Source: Bacillota bacterium (GTDB lineage Bacteria; Bacillota; Desulfotomaculia; Desulfotomaculales; Desulfohalotomaculaceae). From it: a DNA stretch of 64,000 bases. The position numbers and the translations under genes are program-made. Positions within the stretch are counted from its first letter, which is position 1; each line of letters begins with the position of its first letter. Shown here piece after piece: positions 8,176 through 18,283 of the stretch. The notes under the pieces were generated by a model. It worked only from the letters and a program-made list of their open reading frames with translations. It was not told the origin of the DNA and made no database searches. Where the stretch lies: NCBI GenBank assembly GCA_009711615.1, contig VENI01000009.1, positions 310,001 to 374,000 of the forward strand, given 5' to 3'.

Positions 8176-9141
8176 CTATTTGCTGACATTTATGCCTTTT
8201 TTAGCAAGTTCCTTAATAACATTTTCAATAATTGCTTGTTCAGTACTCTTGCCTTCCACTGAAACACTAGCTTGTGGTTGCTCAAATTTAGAAGTTTCTT
8301 CTACTTGATCTTTACCAAATAAGATTTTTGCTGCGTTTTTATACATTATTTTTTCACGAACTTCATCTGTAAAAGGTAATTTTTTATATGTCTCTAATGT
8401 ATCCTTAAAGTCTTGGAAAGGATGCGCACTGGCATACAATAGTTTGTCGCTAATTTCTGTGTTGGCTGCCTGAATATAGGCTTCAGATTGTGGGAAAAGT
8501 TCATATTCGGAGATTTCTAAATAAACATTTTCATTCCGTTGGGTAACAAATATTGATTCATTTACCCAGGGATAACCGCCATGACTAATAATAATTTTTA
8601 GTTCTGGAAAATCTCTTGCTACAAAATCAATATATCTGGGAGCAACATGATCAATTACCGCGTTGGGCACTAAAGTTGCCGGGCCAGTGGTAATAATGAG
8701 AGGGATTTCCAACTCACAGCACTTGGCATAGATGGGGTAATACTTAGCATCATTGGCATAAATCTGGGCAAGATAAGGATCAATTGCCGCACCCCTCATA
8801 CCCCATTTATTAACGGCATGTTTTAACTCTTTAATAGCGTTCATACCTTTATGGGGGTCAACACCATAAAACCCTACAAATTTATTTGGAAATTGATTAA
8901 CAAAATCCACTACACTACCGTTATTTGATTTGCCACCATAGGTTGTTTCACAATCTCTACCTGTTATAACAGCAGTTTCAACGTTATGCTTGTCCAAATC
9001 TACAACTACTTCTTCCACTGTTTGGGGTAACATTTTTGAAAAGTCAATAGAGGCACAAAGCCCCTTAAACATTTTACTATTTGCAATTCCTGACAGCGTT
9101 TCTTTAGTGTTAGGTCTAAATCTAAAGTCAATTACTTTCAA
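8176..9141 (-). CDS. Amidohydrolase-2 family protein with C-terminal targeting-like helix
   Basis: A 321-residue TIM-barrel metal-dependent hydrolase (amidohydrolase 2 family), with ATTGP-type strand segments, a conserved ISHGGYPWV motif near residue 205 and a C-terminal YKNAAKILFG typical of the family. The expected N-terminal HxH is replaced by DFRFRP, so metal binding may be altered. After the barrel comes a linker and an amphipathic helix (STEQAIIENVIKELAKKGI) like cargo peptides of microcompartments. I chose the TTG at 9141 because AAAGGAGG lies 7 nt upstream. First gene of the shell operon, directly after a sigma-54-type promoter. Its reaction is unknown. Confidence 0.85.
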   Translation of the reverse strand: MKVIDFRFRPNTKETLSGIANSKMFKGLCASIDFSKMLPQTVEEVVVDLDKHNVETAVITGRDCETTYGGKSNNGSVVDFVNQFPNKFVGFYGVDPHKGMNAIKELKHAVNKWGMRGAAIDPYLAQIYANDAKYYPIYAKCCELEIPLIITTGPATLVPNAVIDHVAPRYIDFVARDFPELKIIISHGGYPWVNESIFVTQRNENVYLEISEYELFPQSEAYIQAANTEISDKLLYASAHPFQDFKDTLETYKKLPFTDEVREKIMYKNAAKILFGKDQVEETSKFEQPQASVSVEGKSTEQAIIENVIKELAKKGINVSK

Positions 9142-9211
9142 GAAACTTCCTCCTTTATAAGATCCAGTATTCAGAAACTGTCTATAATAATTCACACTAC
9201 ATTAATATAAT

Positions 9212-9230
9212 TACGCAAAAACTATGCCAA
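9212..9230 (-). promoter_or_regulatory. Sigma-54 (-24/-12) promoter of the shell operon
   Basis: The minus strand reads TTGGCATAGTTTTTGCGT. GG and GC are separated by exactly 10 nt, as in sigma-54 promoters. The predicted start site is near 9203, about 60 bp before the amidohydrolase start. Confidence 0.8.
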
Positions 9231-9281
9231 ATTTCTGAATGTTAGTAGATTAAACAGTTAATGTGTCATCGCTATTCTTTT

Positions 9282-9361
9282 CGTTGCACCATTGCATCAT
9301 TTTCACTCTAAGAGCAATATAATTGTTGGGTATTTGCAATGGTTGTTGTCGATCTGCAACA
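9282..9361. promoter_or_regulatory. Three enhancer-like sites for the sigma-54 activator (shell operon)
   Basis: Three copies of a GTTGY-N4-TTGCA-type motif read on the plus strand: CGTTGC-ACCA-TTGCATCA at 9282-9299, TGTTGG-GTAT-TTGCAATG at 9324-9341, TGTTGT-CGAT-CTGCAACA at 9344-9361. They lie 54-133 bp upstream of the -24 element. The same motif occurs before dctP and the ADH gene. Confidence 0.65.
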
Positions 9362-9396
9362 CTTTTTATTGGGAAATTCAAAAATACTTAAAGGGT

Positions 9397-9420
9397 AGGG
9401 GCACCCTATTGGGCGCCCCT
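9397..9420 (-). terminator. Hairpin after the activase gene
   Basis: A GC-rich inverted repeat with arms AGGGGC(A/G)CCC flanks a four-base loop. On the minus strand it is followed by ACCCTTT and, further on, TATTTTT, so it is a plausible but imperfect terminator separating the lyase operon from the shell operon. Confidence 0.5.
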
Positions 9421-9475
9421 GAGGAGAATAACAATCTATCTGATTAAGGGGGAGTGATTAGCAACACAATACATT

Positions 9476-10408
9476 TTACTGTTGAAATTTATCCTGCACT
9501 ATTTTTTTTAATAATGTCATTCGCTCATCATCTACAGATGTAAAACCACTAAATGGATATTCCCTATCCAGATAAGTGTATTTGGGTTCACCCAAACGAT
9601 GGTAAGGTAATAGTTCATATTTCACATTTTGAATATCTTTTATAAATTTAATAATTGCAAGAATATCTTCTTCTGTATCATTAAAGCCTGGAACCACAGG
9701 TGTTCTAACAGTAATAGCAGTTTTAGGAAAACGTTCACGCAATTTTTTCAAGTTTTCTATTATTAATTCATTGGTTACACCGGTAAATTCTTTGTGCTTG
9801 GACGGATCCAAGCATTTTATATCATATAAGATGTTATCAAGATATTGGCCTGCTTTTTCTATGCTTTCCCAGTTTGCATATCCGCAGGTTTCAATGGTGG
9901 TATTTATTCTTCTGCGTTTAGCTTCTTTTAGGAGTCCAGTAGTAAATTCCGCTTGTACCAAGGCTTCCCCACCGCTTAATGTCATGCCACCACCAGATCT
10001 TGAATAAAACACACTATCTTTTTCAACTTTATCTACAACTTCTTTTACACTCATTAAGTTTCCAAATACGTTTAAAGCATGGGAGGGGCAGGCATCTGCA
10101 CACTTAAAACAGCTGTCACACTCTTGCCTATCTATTGTTATTTCATTGCCTGCACTCTTCTTAATAGCTCCATTAGGACATGCTTTTAAACATCTGTTGC
10201 ATTGGTCAAGTCCGATACATTTGTTGAAATTATATGCTAACTCAGGATTATTTTTTTGAGATTCAGGGTTACTACACCACTGACACTTTAAGGGGCACCC
10301 CTTAAGAAAAACCAATGTCCTTATACCAGGGCCATCGTGAACTGAGTAATGTTGAATATTAAATACGTAGCCAAATTTGCTTTTGTCAAAATTATGGTCC
10401 CCGCTCAT
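9476..10408 (-). CDS. islB: Glycyl radical enzyme activase (isethionate lyase activating enzyme)
   Basis: A 310-residue radical-SAM activase. The SAM cluster motif CPLKCQWC (CxxxCxxC) lies near residue 35, and an inserted double ferredoxin segment (CNRCLKACP and CDSCFKCADACP) follows, as in activases of choline- and glycerol-type glycyl radical enzymes. GMTLSGGEAL is the usual glycine-rich SAM-binding motif. I took the ATG at 10408 because TTAGGAGG precedes it. It would abstract hydrogen from Gly802 of the adjacent lyase. A strong hairpin lies between the two genes. Confidence 0.93.
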   Translation of the reverse strand: MSGDHNFDKSKFGYVFNIQHYSVHDGPGIRTLVFLKGCPLKCQWCSNPESQKNNPELAYNFNKCIGLDQCNRCLKACPNGAIKKSAGNEITIDRQECDSCFKCADACPSHALNVFGNLMSVKEVVDKVEKDSVFYSRSGGGMTLSGGEALVQAEFTTGLLKEAKRRRINTTIETCGYANWESIEKAGQYLDNILYDIKCLDPSKHKEFTGVTNELIIENLKKLRERFPKTAITVRTPVVPGFNDTEEDILAIIKFIKDIQNVKYELLPYHRLGEPKYTYLDREYPFSGFTSVDDERMTLLKKIVQDKFQQ

Positions 10409-10434
10409 AAAGTTCCCTCCTAACATTAGGATGG

Positions 10435-10466
10435 GTGTAAGTCCTGCTATATAGCAGGACTTACAC
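10435..10466 (-). repeat. 32-bp perfect palindrome between lyase and activase
   Basis: GTGTAAGTCCTGCTA and its exact complement are separated by two bases. There is no U-run after it, so it is more likely an intercistronic mRNA-stability or attenuation hairpin than a simple terminator. Confidence 0.8.
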
Positions 10467-10485
10467 TATAGTTAGTTAACTACAA

Positions 10486-12969
10486 TTACATAGTCTCATG
10501 TTGGGTTCTGGAGATAAGATCGTCTTGTAGATCTGATGATAGATCAACAAAAAATGCACTGTATCCAGCCACCCGTACAATTAGGTTGCGGTACTTGTCT
10601 GGATCTTCTTTGGCTGCCAGCAATGTTTCTTTGTTGATAATGTTAAATTGTAAGTGCCATAACTTTAAGTCACACCATGTTTTAATGTAAGATACCAACT
10701 TATCGGTACCTTCTTCACCAGCCACACATGATGGACTAAATTTAATGTTCAGTAACCTAGCAGCACGCTCTCTGTAATCATAGTTTTTAGAGTTAAAGTT
10801 AGACTGTAAAATAGCAGTAGGGCCATTTACGTCTGCACCTTGAGATGCAGAAGCTCCATCAGAGAGCGGTGCCCATGCTTTTCTACCATTTGGTGTAGCA
10901 CTTACCACTTTACCGAATGGTACATTAGAAGTAAATGGCACCAGTCTTAGGTCTAAATGTACTCCTAATTCCTTGGAATACTTACTGGTAAATTTAACGG
11001 ACTCGCGGTCAACAGCCTTGGCAATAGTGTCTGTATAAGGATCGTTATTACCGTATTTAGGAGCGTTGGCCAACATTTGTCTTATATCTTCTTTACCTTC
11101 AAAATTGTTCTGCAATGCTTCCAGCATTTCAGCCATAGTTAGCTTTTTATCTTCAAACACAAGCTTCTTAATAGCTGCTAAGGAGTCAACTACTGTGGCA
11201 TAGCCAATGCATTCGAAATACCCTAAGTCAATACCGCCCTCTATTTTAGGTTGATGCAAGTCAATGCAGTTTTCCATGCACAGATCATGCAGTGCAGAAC
11301 CCATTGGGGTAGCAAAATGCTTCGCCCTTAGATTAATAATAGTATGTTGCTGAATAAAGGCATGCTTCAAGTAGTTAGTTTGCTGAGCCAAGTAGGCACC
11401 CCAGAACTCCTCCCAAGTTTCAAACTCCCTTGGATCACCAGTTTCCAAGCCAATTACCTCGTCACCGGTTTTTTGTGTTTTACCGTTATACAAAGTCATT
11501 TCTACAGCAGCAGCATAGTTTATATAAGCACAACCACTGGTATAGGTGTCTCTGTTTGGCATTCTGCTTTCTGCACAACCTGACACAGCATAGTCATTAG
11601 CCTCCTCGAAGCCAGCACCTTTAGCAAGCAGTAAGGGGATAATTTCTTCGTCGTTAATCAGTTTTGGAAATCCTGAGCCTTCTTTTACAGTCTCGGCCAC
11701 TTCATACCAATATCTTTCCGGTGCCCGTGAATGCATTCTGGCTGCCAAGTCAGGATAGTTAAGCGGGAACTCCTGCTTGGACTTTAAGAATAAATAGGTT
11801 AGTTCATTGGTAGCATCACAGCCATCTGGGGTTTGTCCACCAATAGTAACGGCTTCCCAGTGGGCATAACCTTCATTAAAGGCACCACCGGTTGGTGAAA
11901 TATACAGGTCAATAAACTGAGCCATTGCTACCCACATGCATTCTAATAGTTCTGTAGCTTCTTTTTCAGTAATAATGCCTTCTTCAACGTCTTTTACATA
12001 GTAAGGGTATAAATACTGATCCATTCTGCCGTTAGAAATGATGGTACCGGTCTTTTGTTCTATTCTGGAGAACATTTGGGTAAACCATTGGGACTGAACT
12101 GCTTCACGGAAATTACGAGCAGGATTTTCAGGCACCCATGCACATATCTCTGCAATTTCATGTAATTCTTTTTTCCTTTGGGCATCGGTTTCTTTTTCAG
12201 CCAACTCAGCTGCCATTTTAGCATGACGCTTAGCCCAAGTAATAATTGCATCACAAACTGTAACTACCGCTTCCAAGAATGGACGCTTTTCAGCATTATC
12301 AACCGGGCTTAATGGATCAAGGGCTTCCAGTTTCTCTTGAGCCTCTTCTTTTATACCCTTAAAACCTCTTTTTAGAACCTTTTCGTAGTCATGAACCCAT
12401 TGAATAGAAGAACGGAATGAAGCTGTTTCATTAACAATGAATCTTGACATTAAAGGATTCTCTGGATCGTATGTCAGCTTAAAAGTTTCTTCCGGCAATG
12501 ATTCAGTTAGACTTTCGTGGAATGTTTTACCCTTCCAATAGGGGGCGATTTCGTTAATTACCACATCGGCATCTTCTTGAGTTATGTTAAATGGGGATTC
12601 CACTCGTTTTGGTAATTCTTCAATACCTACATCCAAGAAATCACCATCTAGCTCTGGGTAAAGGATTCCGTATCTGCCGGAATAACCGGATCTACCCACC
12701 AGCAGTTGATGCTCATCAATATATACTGTAATATTTTCAGCAATGTGTTTCATTGCTTTAGCCCATCTTAAAACCAGGGGTTGGCCTTCGGTCTGCTTGA
12801 AAGACTCAGTAAAGTACTTTGCTCTTTCAATGTCAATTTTAGGGCGCTCCGTATTAAAACTATTTAGGATGTTATAAACCCTTTCTCTACCCTCAAAGTT
12901 TTGTTTGCCCTGAATCTCTTCTTGAATTCTCTGCTCATGAGGTGATAATACACTGCAACATTCAGCCAT
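10486..12969 (-). CDS. islA: Isethionate sulfite-lyase (glycyl radical enzyme)
   Basis: An 827-residue glycyl radical enzyme. Catalytic Cys465 and Glu467 are in SGCAESRM, and the radical glycine is Gly802 in RVAGYSAF. Counting residues, R186, Q190, W371, R675 and F679 all fall exactly three positions before the sulfonate-pocket residues I recall for Bilophila IslA (R189, Q193, W374, R678, F682; C468, E470, G805). That coherent offset strongly favours isethionate cleavage to sulfite and acetaldehyde over choline, diol or dihydroxypropanesulfonate substrates. The residue comparison is from memory. Neighbouring activase, TRAP importer and acetaldehyde-processing enzymes agree. Start: ATG with a GGAGG site. 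Confidence 0.9.
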   Translation of the reverse strand: MAECCSVLSPHEQRIQEEIQGKQNFEGRERVYNILNSFNTERPKIDIERAKYFTESFKQTEGQPLVLRWAKAMKHIAENITVYIDEHQLLVGRSGYSGRYGILYPELDGDFLDVGIEELPKRVESPFNITQEDADVVINEIAPYWKGKTFHESLTESLPEETFKLTYDPENPLMSRFIVNETASFRSSIQWVHDYEKVLKRGFKGIKEEAQEKLEALDPLSPVDNAEKRPFLEAVVTVCDAIITWAKRHAKMAAELAEKETDAQRKKELHEIAEICAWVPENPARNFREAVQSQWFTQMFSRIEQKTGTIISNGRMDQYLYPYYVKDVEEGIITEKEATELLECMWVAMAQFIDLYISPTGGAFNEGYAHWEAVTIGGQTPDGCDATNELTYLFLKSKQEFPLNYPDLAARMHSRAPERYWYEVAETVKEGSGFPKLINDEEIIPLLLAKGAGFEEANDYAVSGCAESRMPNRDTYTSGCAYINYAAAVEMTLYNGKTQKTGDEVIGLETGDPREFETWEEFWGAYLAQQTNYLKHAFIQQHTIINLRAKHFATPMGSALHDLCMENCIDLHQPKIEGGIDLGYFECIGYATVVDSLAAIKKLVFEDKKLTMAEMLEALQNNFEGKEDIRQMLANAPKYGNNDPYTDTIAKAVDRESVKFTSKYSKELGVHLDLRLVPFTSNVPFGKVVSATPNGRKAWAPLSDGASASQGADVNGPTAILQSNFNSKNYDYRERAARLLNIKFSPSCVAGEEGTDKLVSYIKTWCDLKLWHLQFNIINKETLLAAKEDPDKYRNLIVRVAGYSAFFVDLSSDLQDDLISRTQHETM

Positions 12970-13047
12970 AACAAATTCCTCCTTAATTAAATATTTAGCT
13001 AAATATCTAATTTCAAATTGTATTCTAATTTAACTGTCAAAAAATTA

Positions 13048-14943
13048 CTACATCAACTTTGTTAATGCTAATGGCAGTGCTGGAATATAAGTTATCAATA
13101 GTAATACTACAATCATTGCCAATAGCATCGGGAATACCACTCTGGATAGGTTCTCAATTTTAAGCTTTGCTACACCACTGGCTACAAACAAGTTAACACC
13201 AACGGGTGGAGTAACAAAACCTAGGGCCAAGTTTACCACCATAATAATACCAAAGTGCAAGGGATCTACCCCAAACTGTATTACTATAGGTAGCAAAATA
13301 GGTGTTAAGATTACAATGGCCGCCAAAGCTTCCATAAAGGTACCAATTATCAGTAGCAAGATGTTAATTAACAACAGCACTAATATTTTACTTTCAGTTA
13401 TGCCAAGAATTAAATCGGCAATCTTACTAGGCACTTGCTCAACAGTCATAATATTACCGAATATAGTAGCCATGGCCATCAACACAATAATAATTGCTGA
13501 TGTACTGCAAGCCTCTATAAAACTTTCGGTTATATTTTTTAAATTAATGCCCTTATAAATAAAAACACCTACAAACAAGCCATAAAATGCTGATACAGCA
13601 GCTGCCTCTGTTGGGGTCATGTACCCACCATAAATTCCACCCAAGATAATTACAGGTACCATCAATGCCCATTTAGCATCCCATATGGCTTTGGAGAATG
13701 TTTTAATATTACGCTCTCGCTGTTCTCCCCGCCACCCTTGTTTTCTGGAATAAAAATAGGTAATTACCATCAAGACCAGACCTGTTAGCACACCAGGTAC
13801 AATACCACCCATAAACAATTTACCAATTGATACCTGGGCTGAAACACCGTATACAACAAAGGGGTTGCTAGGTGGTATCATTACACCTATAGCACCAGCA
13901 CAGGCCACTATTGCTGCAGCGAAGTACTTATCGTAACCTCGCTCGACCATAGCCGGAATAGTTAATGAACCAATTGCCGCTACTGTAGCTGGACCAGAAC
14001 CACTAATTGCTGCAAAAAACATTGCTGTTGCAATAGAGGCAAGGGCCACCCCACCATATAGCGAACCTAACATCTCATCCGCCACTGCTAAAAGGCGTTT
14101 TGATAACCCGCCAGCCCCCATAAATACACCAGCAGCTACAAAGAACGGGATAGCCATAATTGGGAAACTATCAATAGATGTAAAAGAAATTTGCGCAACA
14201 TAATCTATCGGTATTGACCCGGCACCAATAATTGTGGCCAGTGCTGATAAACCTAAAGCAATGGCAATTGGCACACCAATAACTAAAAATAAAACAAAGT
14301 AACCAAAAAGCCAAACCAACGCTTCTAAATCAAGACCCAATATAAGTGGGGCACCGATTATCAAGGTAACTGCTACACCTATCAATGCATCTACAGCACC
14401 CGTTATCTTAACCTGCCTTACTAAATCCTGTATCACACGAATTGCCATCAATCCAAAACCAATGGGTAGGATTAAATAAGGTATAAAAAACGGTATCTGC
14501 AATCCCGGTGTCATCTGCGGCATTTGCAGCTGCATTTTTATGTGTTCTATACCCATAAAAAATATAACGCCGCTTAATGTTAAGAAAAGCAGATCAACTA
14601 CTACCCAGCTAATTTTTTGGAACCTTTGGGGCAACTTATCATAAACAATATCAACACGGATATTGCTACGATTCTTAATAGCTATCGGTATGGCCAGATA
14701 GGATATCCAGATAAAAATATATCTTGCTGATTCTTCCGCCCAAACAGTGGAACCAGTAGTTCCCAATATATCAGTAATAACGTAGCGATAAGCAGTCTGG
14801 AAAGTAATAATTAAAATAATTGCCAGCATTCCAATAAACAATATGGGCTTTTCCAGATTTTCATCTATCCACTGCAGCCAGTTCTTTGGCTTATCACCAG
14901 AGGGCGGTGTTTGATTTATTTTTTCTGCAGTTGTTTCTGTCAT
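13048..14943 (-). CDS. dctQM: Fused TRAP transporter permease DctQM
   Basis: A 631-residue membrane protein. Residues about 30-185 are the small four-helix DctQ part (with AYRYVITDILG and VWAEESARYIFIW), and from about 205 on is the large DctM part with many helices and the GSGPATVAAIGS and VMIPPSNPF motifs. TRAP systems import organic acids and sulfonates using an ion gradient and a periplasm-like binding protein, here the adjacent dctP. Fused Q-M forms are common. Isethionate as the substrate is inferred from the downstream lyase. Confidence 0.93.
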   Translation of the reverse strand: MTETTAEKINQTPPSGDKPKNWLQWIDENLEKPILFIGMLAIILIITFQTAYRYVITDILGTTGSTVWAEESARYIFIWISYLAIPIAIKNRSNIRVDIVYDKLPQRFQKISWVVVDLLFLTLSGVIFFMGIEHIKMQLQMPQMTPGLQIPFFIPYLILPIGFGLMAIRVIQDLVRQVKITGAVDALIGVAVTLIIGAPLILGLDLEALVWLFGYFVLFLVIGVPIAIALGLSALATIIGAGSIPIDYVAQISFTSIDSFPIMAIPFFVAAGVFMGAGGLSKRLLAVADEMLGSLYGGVALASIATAMFFAAISGSGPATVAAIGSLTIPAMVERGYDKYFAAAIVACAGAIGVMIPPSNPFVVYGVSAQVSIGKLFMGGIVPGVLTGLVLMVITYFYSRKQGWRGEQRERNIKTFSKAIWDAKWALMVPVIILGGIYGGYMTPTEAAAVSAFYGLFVGVFIYKGINLKNITESFIEACSTSAIIIVLMAMATIFGNIMTVEQVPSKIADLILGITESKILVLLLINILLLIIGTFMEALAAIVILTPILLPIVIQFGVDPLHFGIIMVVNLALGFVTPPVGVNLFVASGVAKLKIENLSRVVFPMLLAMIVVLLLITYIPALPLALTKLM

Positions 14944-15008
14944 TAGTATCGCCCTTTCTATAGGTTCTACCTAACATTAATAAATTTTATATCTATAGCA
15001 GGGACAAG

Positions 15009-15027
15009 GGGAGGGACAAGCCCTCCC
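15009..15027 (-). repeat. Intercistronic hairpin between dctP and dctQM
   Basis: Inverted repeat GGGAGGG / CCCTCCC around a five-base loop lies directly after the dctP stop. There is no long U-run. Such hairpins often keep the binding-protein message more abundant than the permease message. Confidence 0.65.
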
Positions 15028-15033
15028 TTATAA

Positions 15034-16101
<1,068 letters not shown>

Positions 16102-16223
16102 TTAGTTTGACTCTTGTTAGCTTAAATGCTTAAAAATGATCAGTATTTAGTATTTATTTGTTACAACACCCCTCCTTAGTTTGTATTAGTGTTAACATTA
16201 TCAATCTGCTTTGCCTTATATAT

Positions 16224-16241
16224 AAGCAAGGATCATGCCAA
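16224..16241 (-). promoter_or_regulatory. Sigma-54 (-24/-12) promoter of dctP-dctQM-islA-islB
   Basis: The minus strand reads TTGGCATGATCCTTGCTT, close to the TGGCACG-N4-TTGCW consensus with GG and GC 10 nt apart. The predicted start is near 16214, leaving a leader of about 135 nt before dctP. Confidence 0.88.
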
Positions 16242-16301
16242 TTTAGAAACACCGCGAAAAATGTACGGGAACTATTATAATTACTTAACAAAACTTCTTC
16301 T

Positions 16302-16430
16302 TGTTGCAAATCTACAACAAGAAATTTAGTTGTTAACAAAACAATTCATTGTATACAAAGGCGTGGACTTAGTTATACATATCACAATAAAATGTTGTTA
16401 TCTTGCAACAAACGGTGCAAAATAGCAACC
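16302..16430. promoter_or_regulatory. Three enhancer-like sites for the sigma-54 activator (lyase operon)
   Basis: TGTTGT-AGAT-TTGCAACA on the minus strand at 16302-16319, centred in a longer inverted repeat (TTCTTGTTG/CAACAAGAA, 16298-16323); TGTTGT-TATC-TTGCAACA on the plus strand at 16393-16410; GGTTGC-TATT-TTGCACCG on the minus strand at 16413-16430. They sit about 60-190 bp upstream of the -24 element, the usual range for enhancer-binding proteins. Confidence 0.75.
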
Positions 16431-16604
16431 TGCGCCTGTTTAGAGTAAGAATATATTAAAAATAAAAAAGCAGTGCGACTCCATATAAAGCCATACTGTT
16501 TACAACAATTAAAAACTATAATGAAAAATTGAGATTGGTGTCGCTATTGGTGGCATTCCGCTGCTCCTATTTATACTAGCTAACTACCACACCATGAATT
16601 AAAT

Positions 16605-16633
16605 TTGTCGAAAATTGTTACATCTTATATAAT
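16605..16633 (+). promoter_or_regulatory. Sigma-A-type promoter of the regulator gene
   Basis: TTGTCG and TATAAT are separated by 17 bp, about 110 bp before the regulator start. It is a good -35/-10 pair by sequence. Confidence 0.55.
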
Positions 16634-16747
16634 TATAGCATAGAAAATATAAATATAACGAAATCCAGATAATGTCTAATTAACTAACAATGTATAGACA
16701 TGTTTTTGTAATCACTCTTCCCAATAATGTTAAAAGAGGTGTGAAAG

Positions 16748-18160
16748 ATGTCTCTTGCACAATCATATGTAACTGATAATATCGAAAAGTTTTTTGATGA
16801 TATTTTAGATGTGTTTCACGATGGAATATATATTACCGATGCAAGCGGAAAAACGTTAAAAGTAAATAACACTTATGAAAAGTTAACCGGGCTAAAAAGA
16901 GAAGAACTAATAGGGCGTAATGTATTAGATCTTGAGAAGGAAGGGGTTTACAGTATCGCTTTAAACCCTAAGGTAGTTAAAACAAGTACATCCCAAACAT
17001 CAATTCAAACCACCAAAGCTAATAGAAAAGTAGTTCTTAACAGCCATCCTGTATTTGATCAGGGAGGTAATGTTGCGTATGTGGTTACATATGTTCGTGA
17101 CATTACTGTGTTGTCAAAGCTAAAAGACCAAGTTTTTTCTCAAGGTAAGCTAATTGAAAAGTATCACCACGAAGCACAATACTTACGCAATAAAAATCTA
17201 CAGAATAAAAACACAATCATACAAAGCCCAAAAATGTCACGGTTAATGGAGTTATTAAAGAGAATTGCACAAACTGATACCACCGCACTAATTATGGGAG
17301 AAACAGGCGTTGGTAAAGATGTTTTCGCTAAAGAAATTCATGAACACAGTGATAGAAATGAAAAGCCTTTTCTGAAAATTAACTGTGCCACCATCCCAGA
17401 AACTCTTATTGAATCAGAACTATTTGGTTATGCCCCAGGAGCATTTTCCGGAGCAAACACCAAGGGTAAACCGGGTTATTTCGAAATGGCAGATAATGGC
17501 ACGCTGTTCCTTGACGAGATTGGAGAACTACCTCTTCAAATGCAGGCTAAATTACTACGGGTTTTACAAGATCAAGAGGTAATGAGGGTTGGATCAACAA
17601 AGGTAAAAAAGATAGATGTTCGTTTTATTGCTGCTACAAACAGAAATTTAGATCAAGCAATTAAACAAGGTACTTTCAGAAGTGATCTATATTATCGCTT
17701 ACATGTAGCAGTATTAAACCTACCACCATTAAGAGAACGCCGTGAGGAAATAGAACCACTCGTTAACCACTTTCTAAACAAATTTAATACAAAATATAAA
17801 AAGAATATGTCTTTTTCTCAAAAGGCACTAGACTTAATGCATAACTACTCCTGGCCAGGCAATGTACGTGAAGTAGAAAATCTAATACAGGGAATAGTAG
17901 TGACAAGAGATAAAGAGTTTTTAGATGTGGAAGATTTACCAATCTATATAACTAATAATGATAACAACAATGATAGTGATTTTATATCTTCACTAAGCAA
18001 TATCGGCAACCGAACCTTGAAGGATATTATGGATGAAGCAGAAAAAAACATCCTTGCAAAAGCTTTGGACAAACATGGCAGTATACCCAAAGTTGCCAAA
18101 GCATTTAATGTTGACCGCTCAACTATCTTTAGAAAATTAAAAAAGTACTCCTTGATATAA
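16748..18160 (+). CDS. Sigma-54-dependent activator, PAS-AAA+-Fis
   Basis: A 470-residue enhancer-binding protein. An N-terminal PAS domain (residues about 15-120, DGIYITDASGKTLKVNNTYEKLTG) is the likely sensor. The AAA+ domain follows, with Walker A GETGVGKD, the sigma-54 contact loop GAFSGA (a T-to-S variant of GAFTGA), and Walker B LFLDEIGE. A Fis-type helix-turn-helix closes it (PKVAKAFNVDRSTIFRKLKKY). It is divergent from the lyase operon. Three sigma-54 promoters in the locus make it the clear candidate activator. What the PAS domain senses is unknown. Start ATG with AGAGGTG upstream. Confidence 0.93.
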   Translation: MSLAQSYVTDNIEKFFDDILDVFHDGIYITDASGKTLKVNNTYEKLTGLKREELIGRNVLDLEKEGVYSIALNPKVVKTSTSQTSIQTTKANRKVVLNSHPVFDQGGNVAYVVTYVRDITVLSKLKDQVFSQGKLIEKYHHEAQYLRNKNLQNKNTIIQSPKMSRLMELLKRIAQTDTTALIMGETGVGKDVFAKEIHEHSDRNEKPFLKINCATIPETLIESELFGYAPGAFSGANTKGKPGYFEMADNGTLFLDEIGELPLQMQAKLLRVLQDQEVMRVGSTKVKKIDVRFIAATNRNLDQAIKQGTFRSDLYYRLHVAVLNLPPLRERREEIEPLVNHFLNKFNTKYKKNMSFSQKALDLMHNYSWPGNVREVENLIQGIVVTRDKEFLDVEDLPIYITNNDNNNDSDFISSLSNIGNRTLKDIMDEAEKNILAKALDKHGSIPKVAKAFNVDRSTIFRKLKKYSLI

Positions 18161-18164
18161 AAAA

Positions 18165-18204
18165 GAGTGCAAAACAGCAACTACACCGTTGTTGTTTTGC
18201 ACTC
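18165..18204. promoter_or_regulatory. Inverted repeat after the regulator: terminator and/or activator sites
   Basis: The arms are two opposed copies of the regulon motif: AGTTGC-TGTT-TTGCACTC on the minus strand (18165-18182) and CGTTGT-TGTT-TTGCACTC on the plus strand (18187-18204). The hairpin ends in TTTATGGTTTT, so it can also terminate the regulator transcript. As an enhancer it would be unusually close (20-58 bp) to the -24 element of the ADH promoter. Confidence 0.65.
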
Positions 18205-18222
18205 TTTATGGTTTTACGGAAA

Positions 18223-18238
18223 TGGCATATTAATTGCA
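18223..18238 (+). promoter_or_regulatory. Sigma-54 (-24/-12) promoter of the ADH-family gene
   Basis: TGGCATATTAATTGCA, with GG and GC 10 nt apart. The predicted start is near 18249 and the gene starts at 18284. Confidence 0.82.
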
Positions 18239-18283
18239 TTAATCATTATACATCTATATTAAATAATTGAGGGAGGTGAACAA

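Noticed and set aside
16154-16339. Minus-strand frame upstream of dctP
   Set aside because: It overlaps the sigma-54 promoter and an enhancer-like site, and has no ribosome site or protein-like composition.
16328-16345. TTGTTAACAA considered as a Rex operator
   Set aside because: Spacing does not match the TTGTTAA-N4-TTAACAA or TTGTG-N8-CACAA pattern, although rex is in the window.
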